Assembly: GCF_016107325.1 (NCBI RefSeq)
Contig: NZ_RCVT01000003.1
Span: 419,637-483,636 of the forward strand
Direction: 5' to 3'
Source of the DNA: Sphingomonas sp. MA1305
Lineage (GTDB): Bacteria; Pseudomonadota; Alphaproteobacteria; Sphingomonadales; Sphingomonadaceae
DNA: 64,000 nucleotides
Numbering within the stretch: position 1 is the first letter of the stretch; each line of letters opens with the position of its first letter. The notes below the pieces were generated by a model. That model did not search any database and was not told where the DNA came from. It was given only the letters and a program-made list of their open reading frames with translations. Both the position numbers and the translations under genes were made by a program. Of the stretch, positions 19,189-28,438 are shown one piece after another.

Positions 19189-19632
19189 ATGACCAAACCA
19201 CCGTCGATCGCGCGTTTCGAGATGCTGTATTGGCCGGCCGTCGTTCTAGGCTGGCTGAACTCCGCATTGAACTGGCGAACGTCGCAGGCGGCGCTCGATG
19301 CCAATCCGATGCTGGCCAATGTCCACTGGTTCCTGCCGGTGTCGGCGGCGGTCGGCGCGCTGATTTCGATCGCCATTTGGTTCTTCATCGCCCGCAAGGC
19401 GAGCGTGGTCGCCAAATGGGTCCAAGTGGTGTTCGCCGCCCTGGGCGCGATCGGGATCCTGACCGGTATCTACACGCTGGTGTCCGGCAAGGCGCCGTCG
19501 GCGCTTGCCGTGGTGGTCGTGATCGTCGCCAATGTGCTCTATGTCGCGGCCGCCACGATGCTGTTTAAGCCCGATGCCAAGGAATGGTTCGGCGAGGGGC
19601 TGGACGAGGACGATTCGGAGACGCTGGCATGA
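19189..19632 (+). CDS. polytopic membrane protein of unknown function
   Basis: A 147-aa protein with four predicted transmembrane stretches (about residues 12-30, 45-67, 75-98, 105-125) and an acidic C-terminus (GEGLDEDDSE). No family is recognised. AAGGGGGGC lies about 9 bp before the ATG as a possible SD. Its stop overlaps the start of the RNase T2 gene by 4 bp (ATGA), so the two are probably one transcript. Confidence 0.75.
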   Translation: MTKPPSIARFEMLYWPAVVLGWLNSALNWRTSQAALDANPMLANVHWFLPVSAAVGALISIAIWFFIARKASVVAKWVQVVFAALGAIGILTGIYTLVSGKAPSALAVVVVIVANVLYVAAATMLFKPDAKEWFGEGLDEDDSETLA

Positions 19633-20342
19633 TCAGCCGCGTGCTGCTGGCCGGTGCCTTGCTTGTGACGCCGGCACTGGCGCAGGCGCAGGCCTTCCAA
19701 TGCTCGGTGCCCGGACAGGTCGAGCGGCCACATCCGGACCTGGCCAGCGCGGATCAGCCGCAACGGCTGTTGCCGATCGGCGGCTATACGCTGGCGATCA
19801 CCTGGGCACCGGAATATTGCAAGACGCATGGCCGTGACGCCTCGGCACGATTCCAATGCGGGCAAAGCAATCGTTTCGGCTTCACGCTCCATGGTCTGTG
19901 GCCCGACGGTATCGGCAAGGACTGGCCGCAATATTGTCGGTCAACGGCGTTGCTTCCGCAGGCGGTGATCCGACGCAACCTCTGCTCGACACCGTCAGCG
20001 CAGCTGTTGCAGCACGAATGGTCCAAGCACGGCACCTGCATGGCGGGCTATCAGCCGGCGAGCTATTTTGCCAAGTCGACCGGACTGTATGCCAAGCTGC
20101 GCTATCCCGACATGGACAGCCTGTCTCGCGGCCCACTGACTGCGGCCGGCTTCGCGCAGGCGATGGCCAGGGCCAATCCCGGCATGACCGCGGACATGAT
20201 GCGGGTTACCGCCAACCGTCAGGGCTGGCTCGACGAGGTCTGGATCTGTCTCGACAAGGCCTTTGCCTATCAGCGCTGCCCCGCCCATCAGGGCGGCCTA
20301 AGCCCGGACGCCAGCCTCAAGATTTGGCGCGGTAAGCGCTAG
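19629..20342 (+). CDS. secreted ribonuclease T2 family protein
   Basis: A 237-aa secreted endoribonuclease. The ATG at 19629 overlaps the previous stop (ATGA) and gives a clean Sec signal peptide ending near ALAQAQA. The catalytic blocks are FTLHGLWPDG (CAS-1) and HEWSKHGTC (CAS-2), which carry the histidines for transphosphorylation. Many cysteines suggest periplasmic or extracellular disulfides. It would degrade RNA, possibly for phosphate or nucleotide salvage; direct phosphate control is not shown. Confidence 0.9.
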   Translation: MISRVLLAGALLVTPALAQAQAFQCSVPGQVERPHPDLASADQPQRLLPIGGYTLAITWAPEYCKTHGRDASARFQCGQSNRFGFTLHGLWPDGIGKDWPQYCRSTALLPQAVIRRNLCSTPSAQLLQHEWSKHGTCMAGYQPASYFAKSTGLYAKLRYPDMDSLSRGPLTAAGFAQAMARANPGMTADMMRVTANRQGWLDEVWICLDKAFAYQRCPAHQGGLSPDASLKIWRGKR

Positions 20343-20383
20343 AGGCGCTCCCCCTCCCGCCCAGGGGGGGGAAGCCGACATCC

Positions 20384-21970
20384 TTAAGCGGCCACTTTCT
20401 CGCGCGGCTGCTCGACCGGCGCCAGCCGGATCAGATGATCGAACGCGGCCAGTGCCGCGCGTGAGCCTTCGCCGGCGGCGATGACGATCTGCTTGAACGG
20501 CACCGTCGTCGCGTCGCCTGCGGCAAAGATGCCTGGCCACGACGTCGCGCCACGATGGTCGACCTCGATCTCGCCGTGGGCGCTGAGCGCGATCGTGTCG
20601 GTCAGCCATTCTGTGTTGGGTACCAAGCCGATCTGCACGAACACGCCCTCCAGGTCGACGCGGTGCAGGCTGCCATGATGGCGGTCTTCGTAGGTCAGGC
20701 CGGTCACCCGCTCCCCGTCGCCATGGACTTCGGTGGTCAGCGCGGACGTGACGATCCGCACGTTGGGGAGGCTGGCGAGCTTGCGCTGCAACACCGCATC
20801 GGCGCGCAAGTCGCCGTCATATTCGATCAGCGTGACGTGAGCGACGAGTCCGGCCAGGTCGATCGCGGCCTCGACACCGGAATTGCCGCCGCCGATCACC
20901 GCGACACGCTTGCCCTTGAACAGCGGCCCATCGCAATGGGGGCAATAGGCGACGCCCTTGTTGCGATATTCCGCCTCGCCGGGCACGTTCATCGTCCGCC
21001 AGCGCGCGCCGGTCGACAGTATCACCGTCCGCGCCGACAGCGTCGCCCCACTGTCCAGAACTAGTTCGTGCAGGCCGCCCTCCTGCGCCGCCGGGACCAG
21101 CTTGGCGGCGCGCTGCAGGTTCATCACATCGACATCATAGTCGCGGACATGGCGTTCCAGATCGCCGACCAGCTTGGGGCCTTCGGTATGCGGTATCGAG
21201 ATGAAATTCTCGATCCCCATTGTGTCGAGCACCTGTCCGCCGAACCGCTCGGCGACCAGACCGGTGCGAATGCCCTTGCGGGCGGCGTAGATCGCCGCCG
21301 CCGCCCCAGCAGGGCCGCCGCCGACGACCAGCACGTCGAACGGATCCTTGGCCGCGATCGTCGCCGCCGCGCGTGCCGAAGCACCGGTATCGAGCTTGGC
21401 GACGATCTGCTCCAATTCCATCCGGCCCTGGCCGAACGGCTCGCCGTTGAGGAACACAGTCGGAACCGCCATCACCTTGCGCTGCGTGACCTCGTCCTGG
21501 AACAAGGCGCCGTCGATCGCGGTGTGCGTGATCCGCGGGTTCAGCACCGCCATCAGGTTCAGCGCCTGCACGACGTCGGGGCAATTCTGACAGGACAGCG
21601 AAAAATAGGTTTCGAAGGCGAAATCGCCATCGAGTCCCCGCACCTGATCGAGCAGGGCGGGCGCCGCCTTCGACGGATGACCGCCGACGTGCAGCAGGGC
21701 GAGGACCAGAGATGTGAATTCATGCCCCATCGGCAGGCCGGCGAAGCGCACGCCGATGTCGGTGCCGGCGCGGCGGATCAGGAAGCTGGGCGTGCGGGCG
21801 TCGGTGCCGTCGACGACCGTGATATGGTCGGACAGCGCCGCGATCTCACCCAACAGCTCGCCCATCTGGCGCGACTTGGCATCGTCGCCCCGGGTTGCGA
21901 CCAATTCGATCGGCTGCCGGATATTGACCAGATAGCCCTTGAGCTGCTGCGTCAGATTGGCGTCGAGCAT
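20384..21970 (-). CDS. ahpF: alkyl hydroperoxide reductase subunit F
   Basis: FAD/NADH-dependent disulfide reductase (528 aa) that regenerates AhpC. The N-terminal thioredoxin-like domain includes SCQNCPD. The FAD and NAD Rossmann motifs are [17 protein letters not shown] and [15 protein letters not shown], and the redox-active CPHC motif lies between them. The ATG at 21970 has AGGAG 8 bp upstream; the open frame to 22075 is not coding. It is the second gene after ahpC on this strand, across a 223-bp spacer. Confidence 0.95.
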   Translation of the reverse strand: MLDANLTQQLKGYLVNIRQPIELVATRGDDAKSRQMGELLGEIAALSDHITVVDGTDARTPSFLIRRAGTDIGVRFAGLPMGHEFTSLVLALLHVGGHPSKAAPALLDQVRGLDGDFAFETYFSLSCQNCPDVVQALNLMAVLNPRITHTAIDGALFQDEVTQRKVMAVPTVFLNGEPFGQGRMELEQIVAKLDTGASARAAATIAAKDPFDVLVVGGGPAGAAAAIYAARKGIRTGLVAERFGGQVLDTMGIENFISIPHTEGPKLVGDLERHVRDYDVDVMNLQRAAKLVPAAQEGGLHELVLDSGATLSARTVILSTGARWRTMNVPGEAEYRNKGVAYCPHCDGPLFKGKRVAVIGGGNSGVEAAIDLAGLVAHVTLIEYDGDLRADAVLQRKLASLPNVRIVTSALTTEVHGDGERVTGLTYEDRHHGSLHRVDLEGVFVQIGLVPNTEWLTDTIALSAHGEIEVDHRGATSWPGIFAAGDATTVPFKQIVIAAGEGSRAALAAFDHLIRLAPVEQPREKVAA

Positions 21971-22138
21971 GGAACACTCCTGGAAACGTGAGATCGGGGA
22001 GAGCGCGGCGCGGGTCGTGCCCGGCGTCGCTGCGCCGCTTGCCTGCGGGAGCCGCCGTTGTGGCGACGCCCGCAAGCTGGCCTTGGAACGTCATCGACGG
22101 ACGACGACTCGTCCGCCCGCCGTCACCGTCGCGACGAG

Positions 22139-22178
22139 GAGGATCCGGAAGCCGGATCCCCGCCGACGCGGGGATGCG
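22139..22178. repeat. intergenic palindromic element in the ahpC-ahpF spacer
   Basis: The right half, 22160-22178, reads like GGATCCCCGCCGACGCGGGG, a variant of the sphingomonad element at 2522-2617, with a CCGGATCC/GGATCCGG dyad (22142-22163) beside it. The spacer between ahpC and ahpF is otherwise without a gene. The element could form an mRNA hairpin that sets the ahpC:ahpF ratio. Confidence 0.5.
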
Positions 22179-22193
22179 TATGCCCTCAGCGGC

Positions 22194-22757
22194 TCAGATC
22201 TTGCCGACGAGGTCGAGGCTGGGGGCGAGCGTCTCTTCGCCCTCTTCCCACTTCGCCGGGCAAACCTCGCCCGGATGTGCCGCAATATATTGCGCCGCCT
22301 TGATCTTGCGGAGCAATTCCGCGGCGTTGCGGCCGACGCCTTCCGACGTGACCTCGATCAGCTGGATCACGCCCTCGGGATCGATCACGAAGGTGCCGCG
22401 ATCCGCCAGGCCCTGGCCGGCGCGCAGGATCTCGAAATTGTTCGAGATCGCGTGGCTCTGGTCGCCGAGCATGTAATAGTTGATCTTGCCGATCGCCGGC
22501 GAGCTGTCGTGCCACGCCTTGTGGCTGAAGTGCGTGTCGGTCGACACGCTGTACACCTCGACGCCCATCTTCTGCAGCGTCGGATAGATGTCGGCCAGAT
22601 CCTCGAGCTCGGTCGGGCAGACGAAGGTGAAGTCGGCCGGATAGAAGAAGAAGACCGCCCACTTGCCGAGCACGTCCTGGTCGGTGACTGTGACGAACTT
22701 GCCTTCCTTATAGGCCTGGGTGGTGAACGGCTTCAGCGAGCTGCCGATAAGCGACAT
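22194..22757 (-). CDS. ahpC: alkyl hydroperoxide reductase subunit C (2-Cys peroxiredoxin)
   Basis: A 187-aa typical 2-Cys peroxiredoxin that reduces peroxides. Peroxidatic Cys47 sits in FTFVCPTE and resolving Cys166 in GEVCPAKW. The ATG at 22757 follows GGGAGA by 6 bp. The possible promoter and a LysR-type dyad lie upstream (22787-22853). AhpF, encoded next, recycles it. Confidence 0.97.
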   Translation of the reverse strand: MSLIGSSLKPFTTQAYKEGKFVTVTDQDVLGKWAVFFFYPADFTFVCPTELEDLADIYPTLQKMGVEVYSVSTDTHFSHKAWHDSSPAIGKINYYMLGDQSHAISNNFEILRAGQGLADRGTFVIDPEGVIQLIEVTSEGVGRNAAELLRKIKAAQYIAAHPGEVCPAKWEEGEETLAPSLDLVGKI

Positions 22758-22786
22758 GAGGGGTCTCCCGAGAATTGAACAAGACC

Positions 22787-22853
22787 GATCTAGCCGGTTT
22801 ATGCCGCAGTGCAAAATTGAAGTCGTTTCGCGGGGCGATCGACCCAGTCGATC
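22787..22853 (-). promoter_or_regulatory. ahpC promoter with upstream LysR-type dyad
   Basis: On the reverse strand there is a -35 TTGCAC (22809-22814) and a -10 TAGATC (22787-22792) with a 16-bp spacer, about 30 bp before the ahpC start. Further upstream, GATCGA-N5-TCGATC (22837-22853) is a perfect dyad containing a T-N11-A box, placed near -65, where OxyR-type activators bind. The match is by pattern only. Confidence 0.5.
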
Positions 22854-22917
22854 AAAACAACGGATATCGGCCGTCTCGGCAGCACTGTCTAGATACCAAG
22901 CTGCTCAGTCGGCGCGA

Positions 22918-23691
22918 TTATCTCGCAAGCGCGGCATAGATCGACCACAGGCTGGTCAGCGTCAGCAAGATGCCGACGAACGCCATCAGCTGACGCGTCG
23001 GCACCCGCTTGGCGAGCACACCACCCAAAGGCGCGGCGAGCAGGCCGCCGAGCAAGAGCCCCACCGCCTGCAGGGTGAACGCCGCCCATCCGAGCGAGAC
23101 GAAGAAGGCGACCGAGGCCGTGAGCGTCAGGAAGAATTCGGCCGTATTGACCGTGCCGATCGTGTGCCGCGGAGTCGCGCCCTGGACCAGCAGGTTGGAC
23201 GTCACCACTGGCCCCCAGCCGCCGCCGCCCGCGGCGTCGAGAAAGCCGCCGATCAGACCGAGTGGTGCGATCACGCGGGGCTGCCGCCGTTCGATCTCGC
23301 CCCGCCAGGCGCGGAACAGCAGATAGACGCCGATGGCGGCGAGATACGCCATGACGAACGGGCGCGCGACCGATGCGTCGAGGCGGCTGAGCACCGTCGC
23401 GCCTAGTGCGGCGCCGATGACGCCGGGGATCACCAACCGCCGGAACAGCTTCCAGTCGACGTTGCGGTTGACGATATGGCTCACCCCGGAAGCCGCCGTG
23501 GTGAAGGTCTCGACCGCGTGCACGCTGGCGGAGGCGAGGGCAGGGGGCGTGCCCATCATCGTCACCATCAACGTCGAATTGATCAGGCCGAACGCCATGC
23601 CTAGTGCGCCGTCGACGATCTGAGCGGCGAAGCCGATCGCCACGAACGGTAGCAGTTGCGACCAGTCGATCTGGGTAAGGAAATGCGGCAT
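22918..23691 (-). CDS. TSUP family transporter (TauE/SafE-like)
   Basis: A 257-aa inner-membrane protein with about eight hydrophobic helices and the TSUP signature region (GFAAQIVDGALGMAFG, then GGFLDAAGGGGWGPVVTS). The family exports or imports small organosulfonates, sulfite or related anions. The ATG at 23691 was chosen because the longer open frame to 23784 has a poor N-terminus and the SD-like GGGAGA lies 12 bp upstream. It lies back to back with cysE, so a sulfur-metabolism role is plausible but not shown. Confidence 0.88.
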   Translation of the reverse strand: MPHFLTQIDWSQLLPFVAIGFAAQIVDGALGMAFGLINSTLMVTMMGTPPALASASVHAVETFTTAASGVSHIVNRNVDWKLFRRLVIPGVIGAALGATVLSRLDASVARPFVMAYLAAIGVYLLFRAWRGEIERRQPRVIAPLGLIGGFLDAAGGGGWGPVVTSNLLVQGATPRHTIGTVNTAEFFLTLTASVAFFVSLGWAAFTLQAVGLLLGGLLAAPLGGVLAKRVPTRQLMAFVGILLTLTSLWSIYAALAR

Positions 23692-23865
23692 AGGCGGTGG
23701 TGTCTCCCTGGACAGGCGGCACGTCGCCGACGCGCGCACCGTGCACGCCTGGCTCAAACCCCACAACAAAGCTCGGGTTTCCATCGCTCAAGGGGCGGGC
23801 GCCAGAGAGTGGAAATCACCCGCCCGCGTCATTAGATGGTGCCGATACGCATGAAGGGGACGCGG

Positions 23866-24564
23866 ATGTTCGGACGCTTGGCGGCCTATCTCGATTCGAT
23901 CCGGGCACGTGACCCGGCGCCGCATTCGCGTGCCGAAATCCTGACCTATCCGGGCGTCTGGGCGCTCGGCTGGCATCGCGTCGCGCACCGTCTGTACCGG
24001 TCGCGCGCCTTCTTTCTGGCACGGCTGGTCAATCATATGTCGCGGGCGATGACCGGGATCGACATCCACCCCGGTGCGACGATCGGCCGCAACTTCTTCA
24101 TCGACCACGGCTTCGTCGTGATCGGCGAAACGGCAGAGATCGGCGACGACGTCACCATCTACCAGTGCGTGACGCTTGGCGGCACCAGCCCCGACAATGG
24201 CGTTGCCGGTAAACGCCATCCGACGCTCGCCAATGGCGTCATTATCGGTTCAGGCGCGCAGGTGCTCGGGCCGATCCACGTTGGCGCCGGCGCGCGGATC
24301 GGCGCCAATGCCGTCGTCACGCGTGACGTTACGGCGGGCGCGGTGATGGTCGGCATTCCGGCGCGGCCGACGCTGGTGGAGGGCGGCAACGTCCCCGAAC
24401 CGCGCTTCGTCCCCTACGGAACGCCGTGTAGCGAGATGTTCGATCCGGCGACGCAGAAGCTGGAGATCATGCGCTGCGAGCTGGAATCGATGCGCAAGCG
24501 GCTGGATGCCTTGCTCGCCGAACGTGGTCCCGCCTTTCCCGAGGCGGAGCGCGATCGCGCCTGA
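23866..24564 (+). CDS. cysE: serine O-acetyltransferase
   Basis: Makes O-acetylserine from serine and acetyl-CoA for cysteine synthesis. The 232-aa protein has the short SAT N-terminus (YPGVWALGWHRVAHRLY) and left-handed beta-helix hexapeptide repeats with GIDIHPGATIGRNFFIDHG and the catalytic His region. The ATG at 23866 has AGGGGA 5 bp upstream; earlier in-frame ATGs are less likely. The stop shares one base with the next gene (TGATG). Confidence 0.93.
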   Translation: MFGRLAAYLDSIRARDPAPHSRAEILTYPGVWALGWHRVAHRLYRSRAFFLARLVNHMSRAMTGIDIHPGATIGRNFFIDHGFVVIGETAEIGDDVTIYQCVTLGGTSPDNGVAGKRHPTLANGVIIGSGAQVLGPIHVGAGARIGANAVVTRDVTAGAVMVGIPARPTLVEGGNVPEPRFVPYGTPCSEMFDPATQKLEIMRCELESMRKRLDALLAERGPAFPEAERDRA

Positions 24565-24902
24565 TGGGTACGGTCACGCCATTCCCGCATGCCGGCAAGC
24601 CCAACCAGATCGGCTTCGAGCGGCTCGAACTGACCCGTATTCTCGATCTTTACGGCCGGATGGTCGCGGCGGGTCACTGGCGCGATTACGCGATCGAATT
24701 GGGTCAGGATGCAGCGATCTTCGCCGCCTTCCGGCGCGCGGCGGAGCGTCCCGAATTTCGCATCGAGAAGCGCCCGGCGCTACGCAATCGCCAGGGCATG
24801 TGGGCGCTGATCGGCGAGCACGGTGTGGTCTTGAAGCGTGGGCATGAGCTCGGCCCGGTGCTTGCGCCGGTGGAACGCCGGCTGGTCAAGCTGGTCGAAT
24901 AG
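24564..24902 (+). CDS. DUF2794 domain-containing protein
   Basis: A 112-aa soluble protein matching DUF2794, an alphaproteobacterial family of unknown function. The conserved block runs from RMVAAGHWRDYAIELGQDAA to AERPEFRIEKRPALR. It starts on the last base of cysE's stop codon, so it is translationally coupled to cysE. A 7-bp hairpin (24901-24918, no T-tract) follows. Confidence 0.85.
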   Translation: MGTVTPFPHAGKPNQIGFERLELTRILDLYGRMVAAGHWRDYAIELGQDAAIFAAFRRAAERPEFRIEKRPALRNRQGMWALIGEHGVVLKRGHELGPVLAPVERRLVKLVE

Positions 24903-24940
24903 CCGGCCTCTGCCGGCTCGGATGGGCACGGCAGATCGGA

Positions 24941-24972
24941 AAATGGCCGCCCCGGCATGAACCGGGACGGCC
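24941..24972 (-). terminator. terminator of the polytopic membrane protein gene
   Basis: On the reverse strand GGCCGTCCCGG pairs with CCGGGGCGGCC around a 6-nt loop, followed by ATTTT. It lies 26 bp past the stop at 24998, in the right orientation for that gene, and may also serve the DUF2794 gene from the other side. Confidence 0.7.
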
Positions 24973-24997
24973 AAGCCCGTCGCTCGGTGATGCTGGC

Positions 24998-26026
24998 TTA
25001 TGCCGGCTGCTGGACCGGCGGCAGTCGGAGCCGCAGCGGCTGCGACAAAGCGCCCACGATGCTGCGCCGCATCGGCTGCCATAAGGCGGAGAGAGTCAGC
25101 AGCGCTGAACCGATCACCAGAGCGGTGAAGGCCGCCCCCAACTCGATCGCGCCCGCACTGCGGATCAAGCTGTAGAGGGCGTAGAGCACGTAGACGAGGC
25201 TGGAGACGAGCAGCGCACGCCGGTCGACGGCCAGCGCCAGCGCCCCGAACAGCACGTACAGGATCAACACCAGCGCCGCAGTGCCGCCGCCGATCTCGCC
25301 GTTGAACACACCCAGCATCTGGAAAATCGGATGCGCGATCATCGGCGCGGCGGCCAGGTGCAGCCAGAAGGCGACGTCGGATCGGCGCGTTTCCCGCCGG
25401 ACGTCCGACATGTCCCACCGCATGGCGAGTGCGAACACGCCCAGGCCGCCGATCAGCAGCAACGGCCAGACCCCCTGTTTCACGTCCGGGATCACCGCCA
25501 TCAGCAGGCCGATCGCAACCGCCACCGTCGCCGCAGCTCCCGCCGCCACCGTGATCGGTACCATGAAGCGGCGCCAGTGCAGCCACGCCGCCCCCGCTGC
25601 GACGATGCCGACCGCCGAGACGGCCAGCGCCCCGGCGCGCTCGTCGATATGCGGGAAGGCAGTTTCGATTCCGCCCGCCAGCGCCCCGGCCACGCCCCCG
25701 ACGAAGCTCAGCAGCAGGAGGATGCTGGGTAGCGCCATCCGCCGCCGCGCCGTGAAGTAGAGCGCGAGCGGCCACGACGCCGCGGCGACGAAGGCCCCGC
25801 TCAAGGCATGGGTGATCTGGAAGCCGATCTGACCGAGCGCAGTCAGCAGCAGCACCAGGGCGATCGACACGAAGATGTCGTTGAACCCGGTGAGCAGCCG
25901 AAAATGCTCCTCGTCCACCGCCGGCGCCGCCTGGGCCGTGGCGACGTAGCGGCGCAGCGCCATGGCGGCATCGGGCGAGATCGCCCCCGCCGCCACCGCA
26001 CCGTCGATGTCGCTTTCGCTGTACAT
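24998..26026 (-). CDS. polytopic membrane protein (DUF2157/DUF4401-like)
   Basis: A 342-aa protein with an acidic soluble N-terminus of about 60 residues (SESDIDGAVAAGAISPDAA) and roughly ten hydrophobic helices. The N-terminal pattern resembles DUF2157/DUF4401-like membrane proteins, but I could not confirm the family. No catalytic motifs are visible. A possible promoter lies at 26053-26081 and a terminator at 24941-24972, so it is a one-gene unit. Confidence 0.75.
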   Translation of the reverse strand: MYSESDIDGAVAAGAISPDAAMALRRYVATAQAAPAVDEEHFRLLTGFNDIFVSIALVLLLTALGQIGFQITHALSGAFVAAASWPLALYFTARRRMALPSILLLLSFVGGVAGALAGGIETAFPHIDERAGALAVSAVGIVAAGAAWLHWRRFMVPITVAAGAAATVAVAIGLLMAVIPDVKQGVWPLLLIGGLGVFALAMRWDMSDVRRETRRSDVAFWLHLAAAPMIAHPIFQMLGVFNGEIGGGTAALVLILYVLFGALALAVDRRALLVSSLVYVLYALYSLIRSAGAIELGAAFTALVIGSALLTLSALWQPMRRSIVGALSQPLRLRLPPVQQPA

Positions 26027-26052
26027 GACGTTCTCCCTGTTAACGAACAGGC

Positions 26053-26081
26053 AGGATCGCGCATGTGTGTTACAGAGTCAA
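26053..26081 (-). promoter_or_regulatory. possible promoter of the membrane protein gene
   Basis: Reverse-strand TTGACT (26076-26081) and GATCCT (26053-26058) with a 17-bp spacer, 27 bp before the ATG at 26026. The -10 hexamer is a weak match. Confidence 0.3.
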
Positions 26082-26194
26082 TACACTGCGAGTTGAGCGT
26101 CTTGGCAGGGGGGGGGGCGACACACTTACCTGCTCATGGTGCTCGAACGAGGGTAGCTTGGCGGATTCCGCAGTTCCGCCGGCAACGATACGGT

Positions 26195-27103
26195 TCAATC
26201 CCCCTGCAGCCGCCGTCCGATCGTCATCGCCTGCTCGGCGCCGGATCGGGGCGTGATCTCGCCGACGCGATCGCTGATCGCAGGCCATTGCGCCGCAACG
26301 CCTTCCGGCGACAGCGCATCGCCGGCGAGCGCCGATCCCCGGGTCAAGGTGACATAGGACGTCTGGAATACCCCCGCTCCGGCGCCCAGGATCACGCCTT
26401 GCGGCGCATCGTCGCCGACCAGATAGAGCGCGCCAGGCGCCACCGACTCCGGCGTGAAAGCATCGAAGGCTGCCTGCGGGAACAGCCCCTCCGTCATTCG
26501 CGTGCCAGCGGTTGGCGCGATGGTATTGACGCGGATGTCGTGCTTCGCGCCTTCCAGCGACAGGGTCTTGGCAAGACCGACGACGCCCATCTTTGCGGCG
26601 GCATAATTGGCCTGTCCGAAATTGCCGAAGAGGCCGCTTGATGACGCGGTCATCACGACGCGGCCGTAATTCTGGTCCCGGAACGTCTCCCAGCATGCCT
26701 TGGTGGCGAAGGCGGAGCCCAGCAGGTGGACGCGGACGACGAATTCGAAATCGGTCGGATCCATCTTGGCGAAGCTTTTGTCCCGCAGCACGCCGGCATT
26801 GTTGATCAAGATATGGACGCCGCCCCAGCTTTCCTTGGTACGCGCGACCATGGCCGTCATCTGCTCATAATCGGCGACATTGCCGCCGTCCGCCATCGCC
26901 TCGCCACCGGCGGCGCGGATTGCCTCGACAACTTTCATCGCTGCGTCGGAATGGCCCGTGCCGTCACGCGCGCCACCCAGGTCGTTGACCACGACCCTGG
27001 CACCGCGTTCCGCAAGGGCGAGCGCATAGGCGCGGCCCAAGCCGCCACCGGCGCCGGTAACGATCGCGACACGCCCGTCGAAGCGAAGGGGAGCAGGGGA
27101 CAT
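26195..27103 (-). CDS. SDR family oxidoreductase
   Basis: A 302-aa short-chain dehydrogenase. The cofactor motif is TGAGGGLGRAYALALAERGA, the NNAG stretch is INNAGVLRDKSF, and the catalytic Ser-Tyr-Lys set is seen in ASSSGLFGNFGQANYAAAK. The sequence resembles the hydroxyacyl-CoA dehydrogenase domain of multifunctional (HSD17B4-like) proteins, which suggests a 3-hydroxyacyl-CoA substrate; this is inference. It is a single gene with no partner. Confidence 0.9.
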   Translation of the reverse strand: MSPAPLRFDGRVAIVTGAGGGLGRAYALALAERGARVVVNDLGGARDGTGHSDAAMKVVEAIRAAGGEAMADGGNVADYEQMTAMVARTKESWGGVHILINNAGVLRDKSFAKMDPTDFEFVVRVHLLGSAFATKACWETFRDQNYGRVVMTASSSGLFGNFGQANYAAAKMGVVGLAKTLSLEGAKHDIRVNTIAPTAGTRMTEGLFPQAAFDAFTPESVAPGALYLVGDDAPQGVILGAGAGVFQTSYVTLTRGSALAGDALSPEGVAAQWPAISDRVGEITPRSGAEQAMTIGRRLQGD

Positions 27104-27192
27104 AAGAAGGGCGCCTCGTCCATAAAGGATGAAGCGCCCTCCATACCGAACCTTCGAACGGGCGCAATGCCCGTCCGGAGGGTCGATCGCGA

Positions 27193-27624
27193 TCAGCGAC
27201 GCGTGCGGCGCTTCGCCTTGGTCATCTTCCGGCCTTCGACCTGGCGGCAGCCGTCATACTGGCCAGCCTTGCAGACCGGATATTCGGCCTTGGGCGCCGG
27301 CGCCGGATAGGCTTGATCCGGGGTCGGTGCCGGACGGAAGGTCACCGGCGCACCGGGCGTCGCCGGGCCGGACAGTGCCGAACCACTCGGCTGGTATCCG
27401 CCGGCCGGGGTACCCGAACCCGTGGTCATCGGTGCAGGGGTGCCGGCCTGCTGGGTCGGCGCCATCGTGTCCGTGGCGGGCGGCGTTGCAGTCTGATCAG
27501 CCGGCGGCGGCGTGGTCTGATCGGTCGGGGCAGGGGTGGCCGTCTGCGGCGCCATCGTGCCGGCTTGCTGAGCCATCACGGGGGCAGCGATGAGGGCCGT
27601 GGCGGCCAAAAGAATGAGCTTCAT
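27193..27624 (-). CDS. secreted Pro/Thr-rich protein
   Basis: A 143-aa protein. The ATG at 27624 follows GGGAG (SD) and begins a clear Sec signal peptide (KLILLAATALIAAPVMAQ). The mature part is low-complexity, rich in Thr, Pro, Ala and Gln with repeats of TPAPTDQTTPPPADQT type, then a basic C-terminal tail with KAKRRTRR. The function is unknown; a periplasmic or surface linker-like role is possible. Confidence 0.7.
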   Translation of the reverse strand: MKLILLAATALIAAPVMAQQAGTMAPQTATPAPTDQTTPPPADQTATPPATDTMAPTQQAGTPAPMTTGSGTPAGGYQPSGSALSGPATPGAPVTFRPAPTPDQAYPAPAPKAEYPVCKAGQYDGCRQVEGRKMTKAKRRTRR

Positions 27625-27745
27625 TGCGAATCTCCCAAATCTGTCGCGCAGGTTTGCGTAAGCGCCCCCGCCTAACGTCCGATCCGGAACTTGGGTCCTT
27701 TGTTTCGCTCGCGTCTCTGTTCCGCCCGCCAACTCTCTCCCTTGC

Positions 27746-28438
27746 TCAGGCGCCCGAGTCCAACGAATAGCCGGCGGACCGGACGGTACGGATCAAGTCT
27801 GGCCGATTGCCGATATTGATCGCCTTGCGCAGCCGACGGATGTGCACGTCGACCGTCCGGCTTTCGATGTCACTGTCATGGCCCCAGACCGCGTCGAGCA
27901 GGCGTTCGCGACTGAATACCCAGCCGGGATGTTCAAGGAAGTGCTTGAGCAGCCGGAATTCGGTCGGCCCCAGCGGCACGACTTCGCCGCCGCGCCGAAC
28001 TTTGTGACCGACGGTGTCCATCTCGATATCGTCATAGGTCAGCTGCTCGCCTGCCAGCGCCGGCCGCACCCGGCGCAACACCGCACTGACTCGCGCTACC
28101 AGCTCGCGCGGCGAGAAGGGCTTGGTGACATAGTCGTCGGCACCTGTCTCCAAACCACGAATGCGGTCTTCTTCTTCTCCGCGTGCGGTCAGCATGATGA
28201 TCGGCACGTTCGCCGATTCCGGCATGCGGCGCAGCCGACGGCAGACCTCGATCCCGGACAGACCTTCGACCATCCAGTCGAGCAGCACGATGTCCGGCGC
28301 CTTTTCCTTGGCGAGCAGCAGCGCCTCCTCGCCATCCGGAGTGTGCGCGACCTCGAAGTCTTCACGGCGGAAATGATAGGTCAGCAGCTCGGCGAGGGCG
28401 GCGTCGTCCTCGACCAGCAGCATGCGTGCGCGTGCCAT
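27746..28438 (-). CDS. phoB: phosphate regulon response regulator
   Basis: A 230-aa OmpR/PhoB-type regulator. The receiver has the acidic pair near residues 10-11, the phospho-Asp in DIVLLDWMVEG and a Lys in VTKPFSPREL. The C-terminal winged helix ends YSLDSGA. Phosphorylated by PhoR, it activates pho genes. The start ATG overlaps the phoU stop by one base, so it is last in the pst operon. Confidence 0.94.
   Translation of the reverse strand: MARARMLLVEDDAALAELLTYHFRREDFEVAHTPDGEEALLLAKEKAPDIVLLDWMVEGLSGIEVCRRLRRMPESANVPIIMLTARGEEEDRIRGLETGADDYVTKPFSPRELVARVSAVLRRVRPALAGEQLTYDDIEMDTVGHKVRRGGEVVPLGPTEFRLLKHFLEHPGWVFSRERLLDAVWGHDSDIESRTVDVHIRRLRKAINIGNRPDLIRTVRSAGYSLDSGA

Noticed and set aside
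23692..23865. Structured leader or riboswitch between the TSUP and cysE genes
   Set aside because: One AAACCC/GGGTTT stem is seen, but no known SAM, SAM-II or other riboswitch core could be traced.
26108..26116. Run of nine G in the gap before the membrane protein gene
   Set aside because: It lies outside any gene and away from the likely promoter, so phase variation has no support; it may also be a sequencing-prone site.
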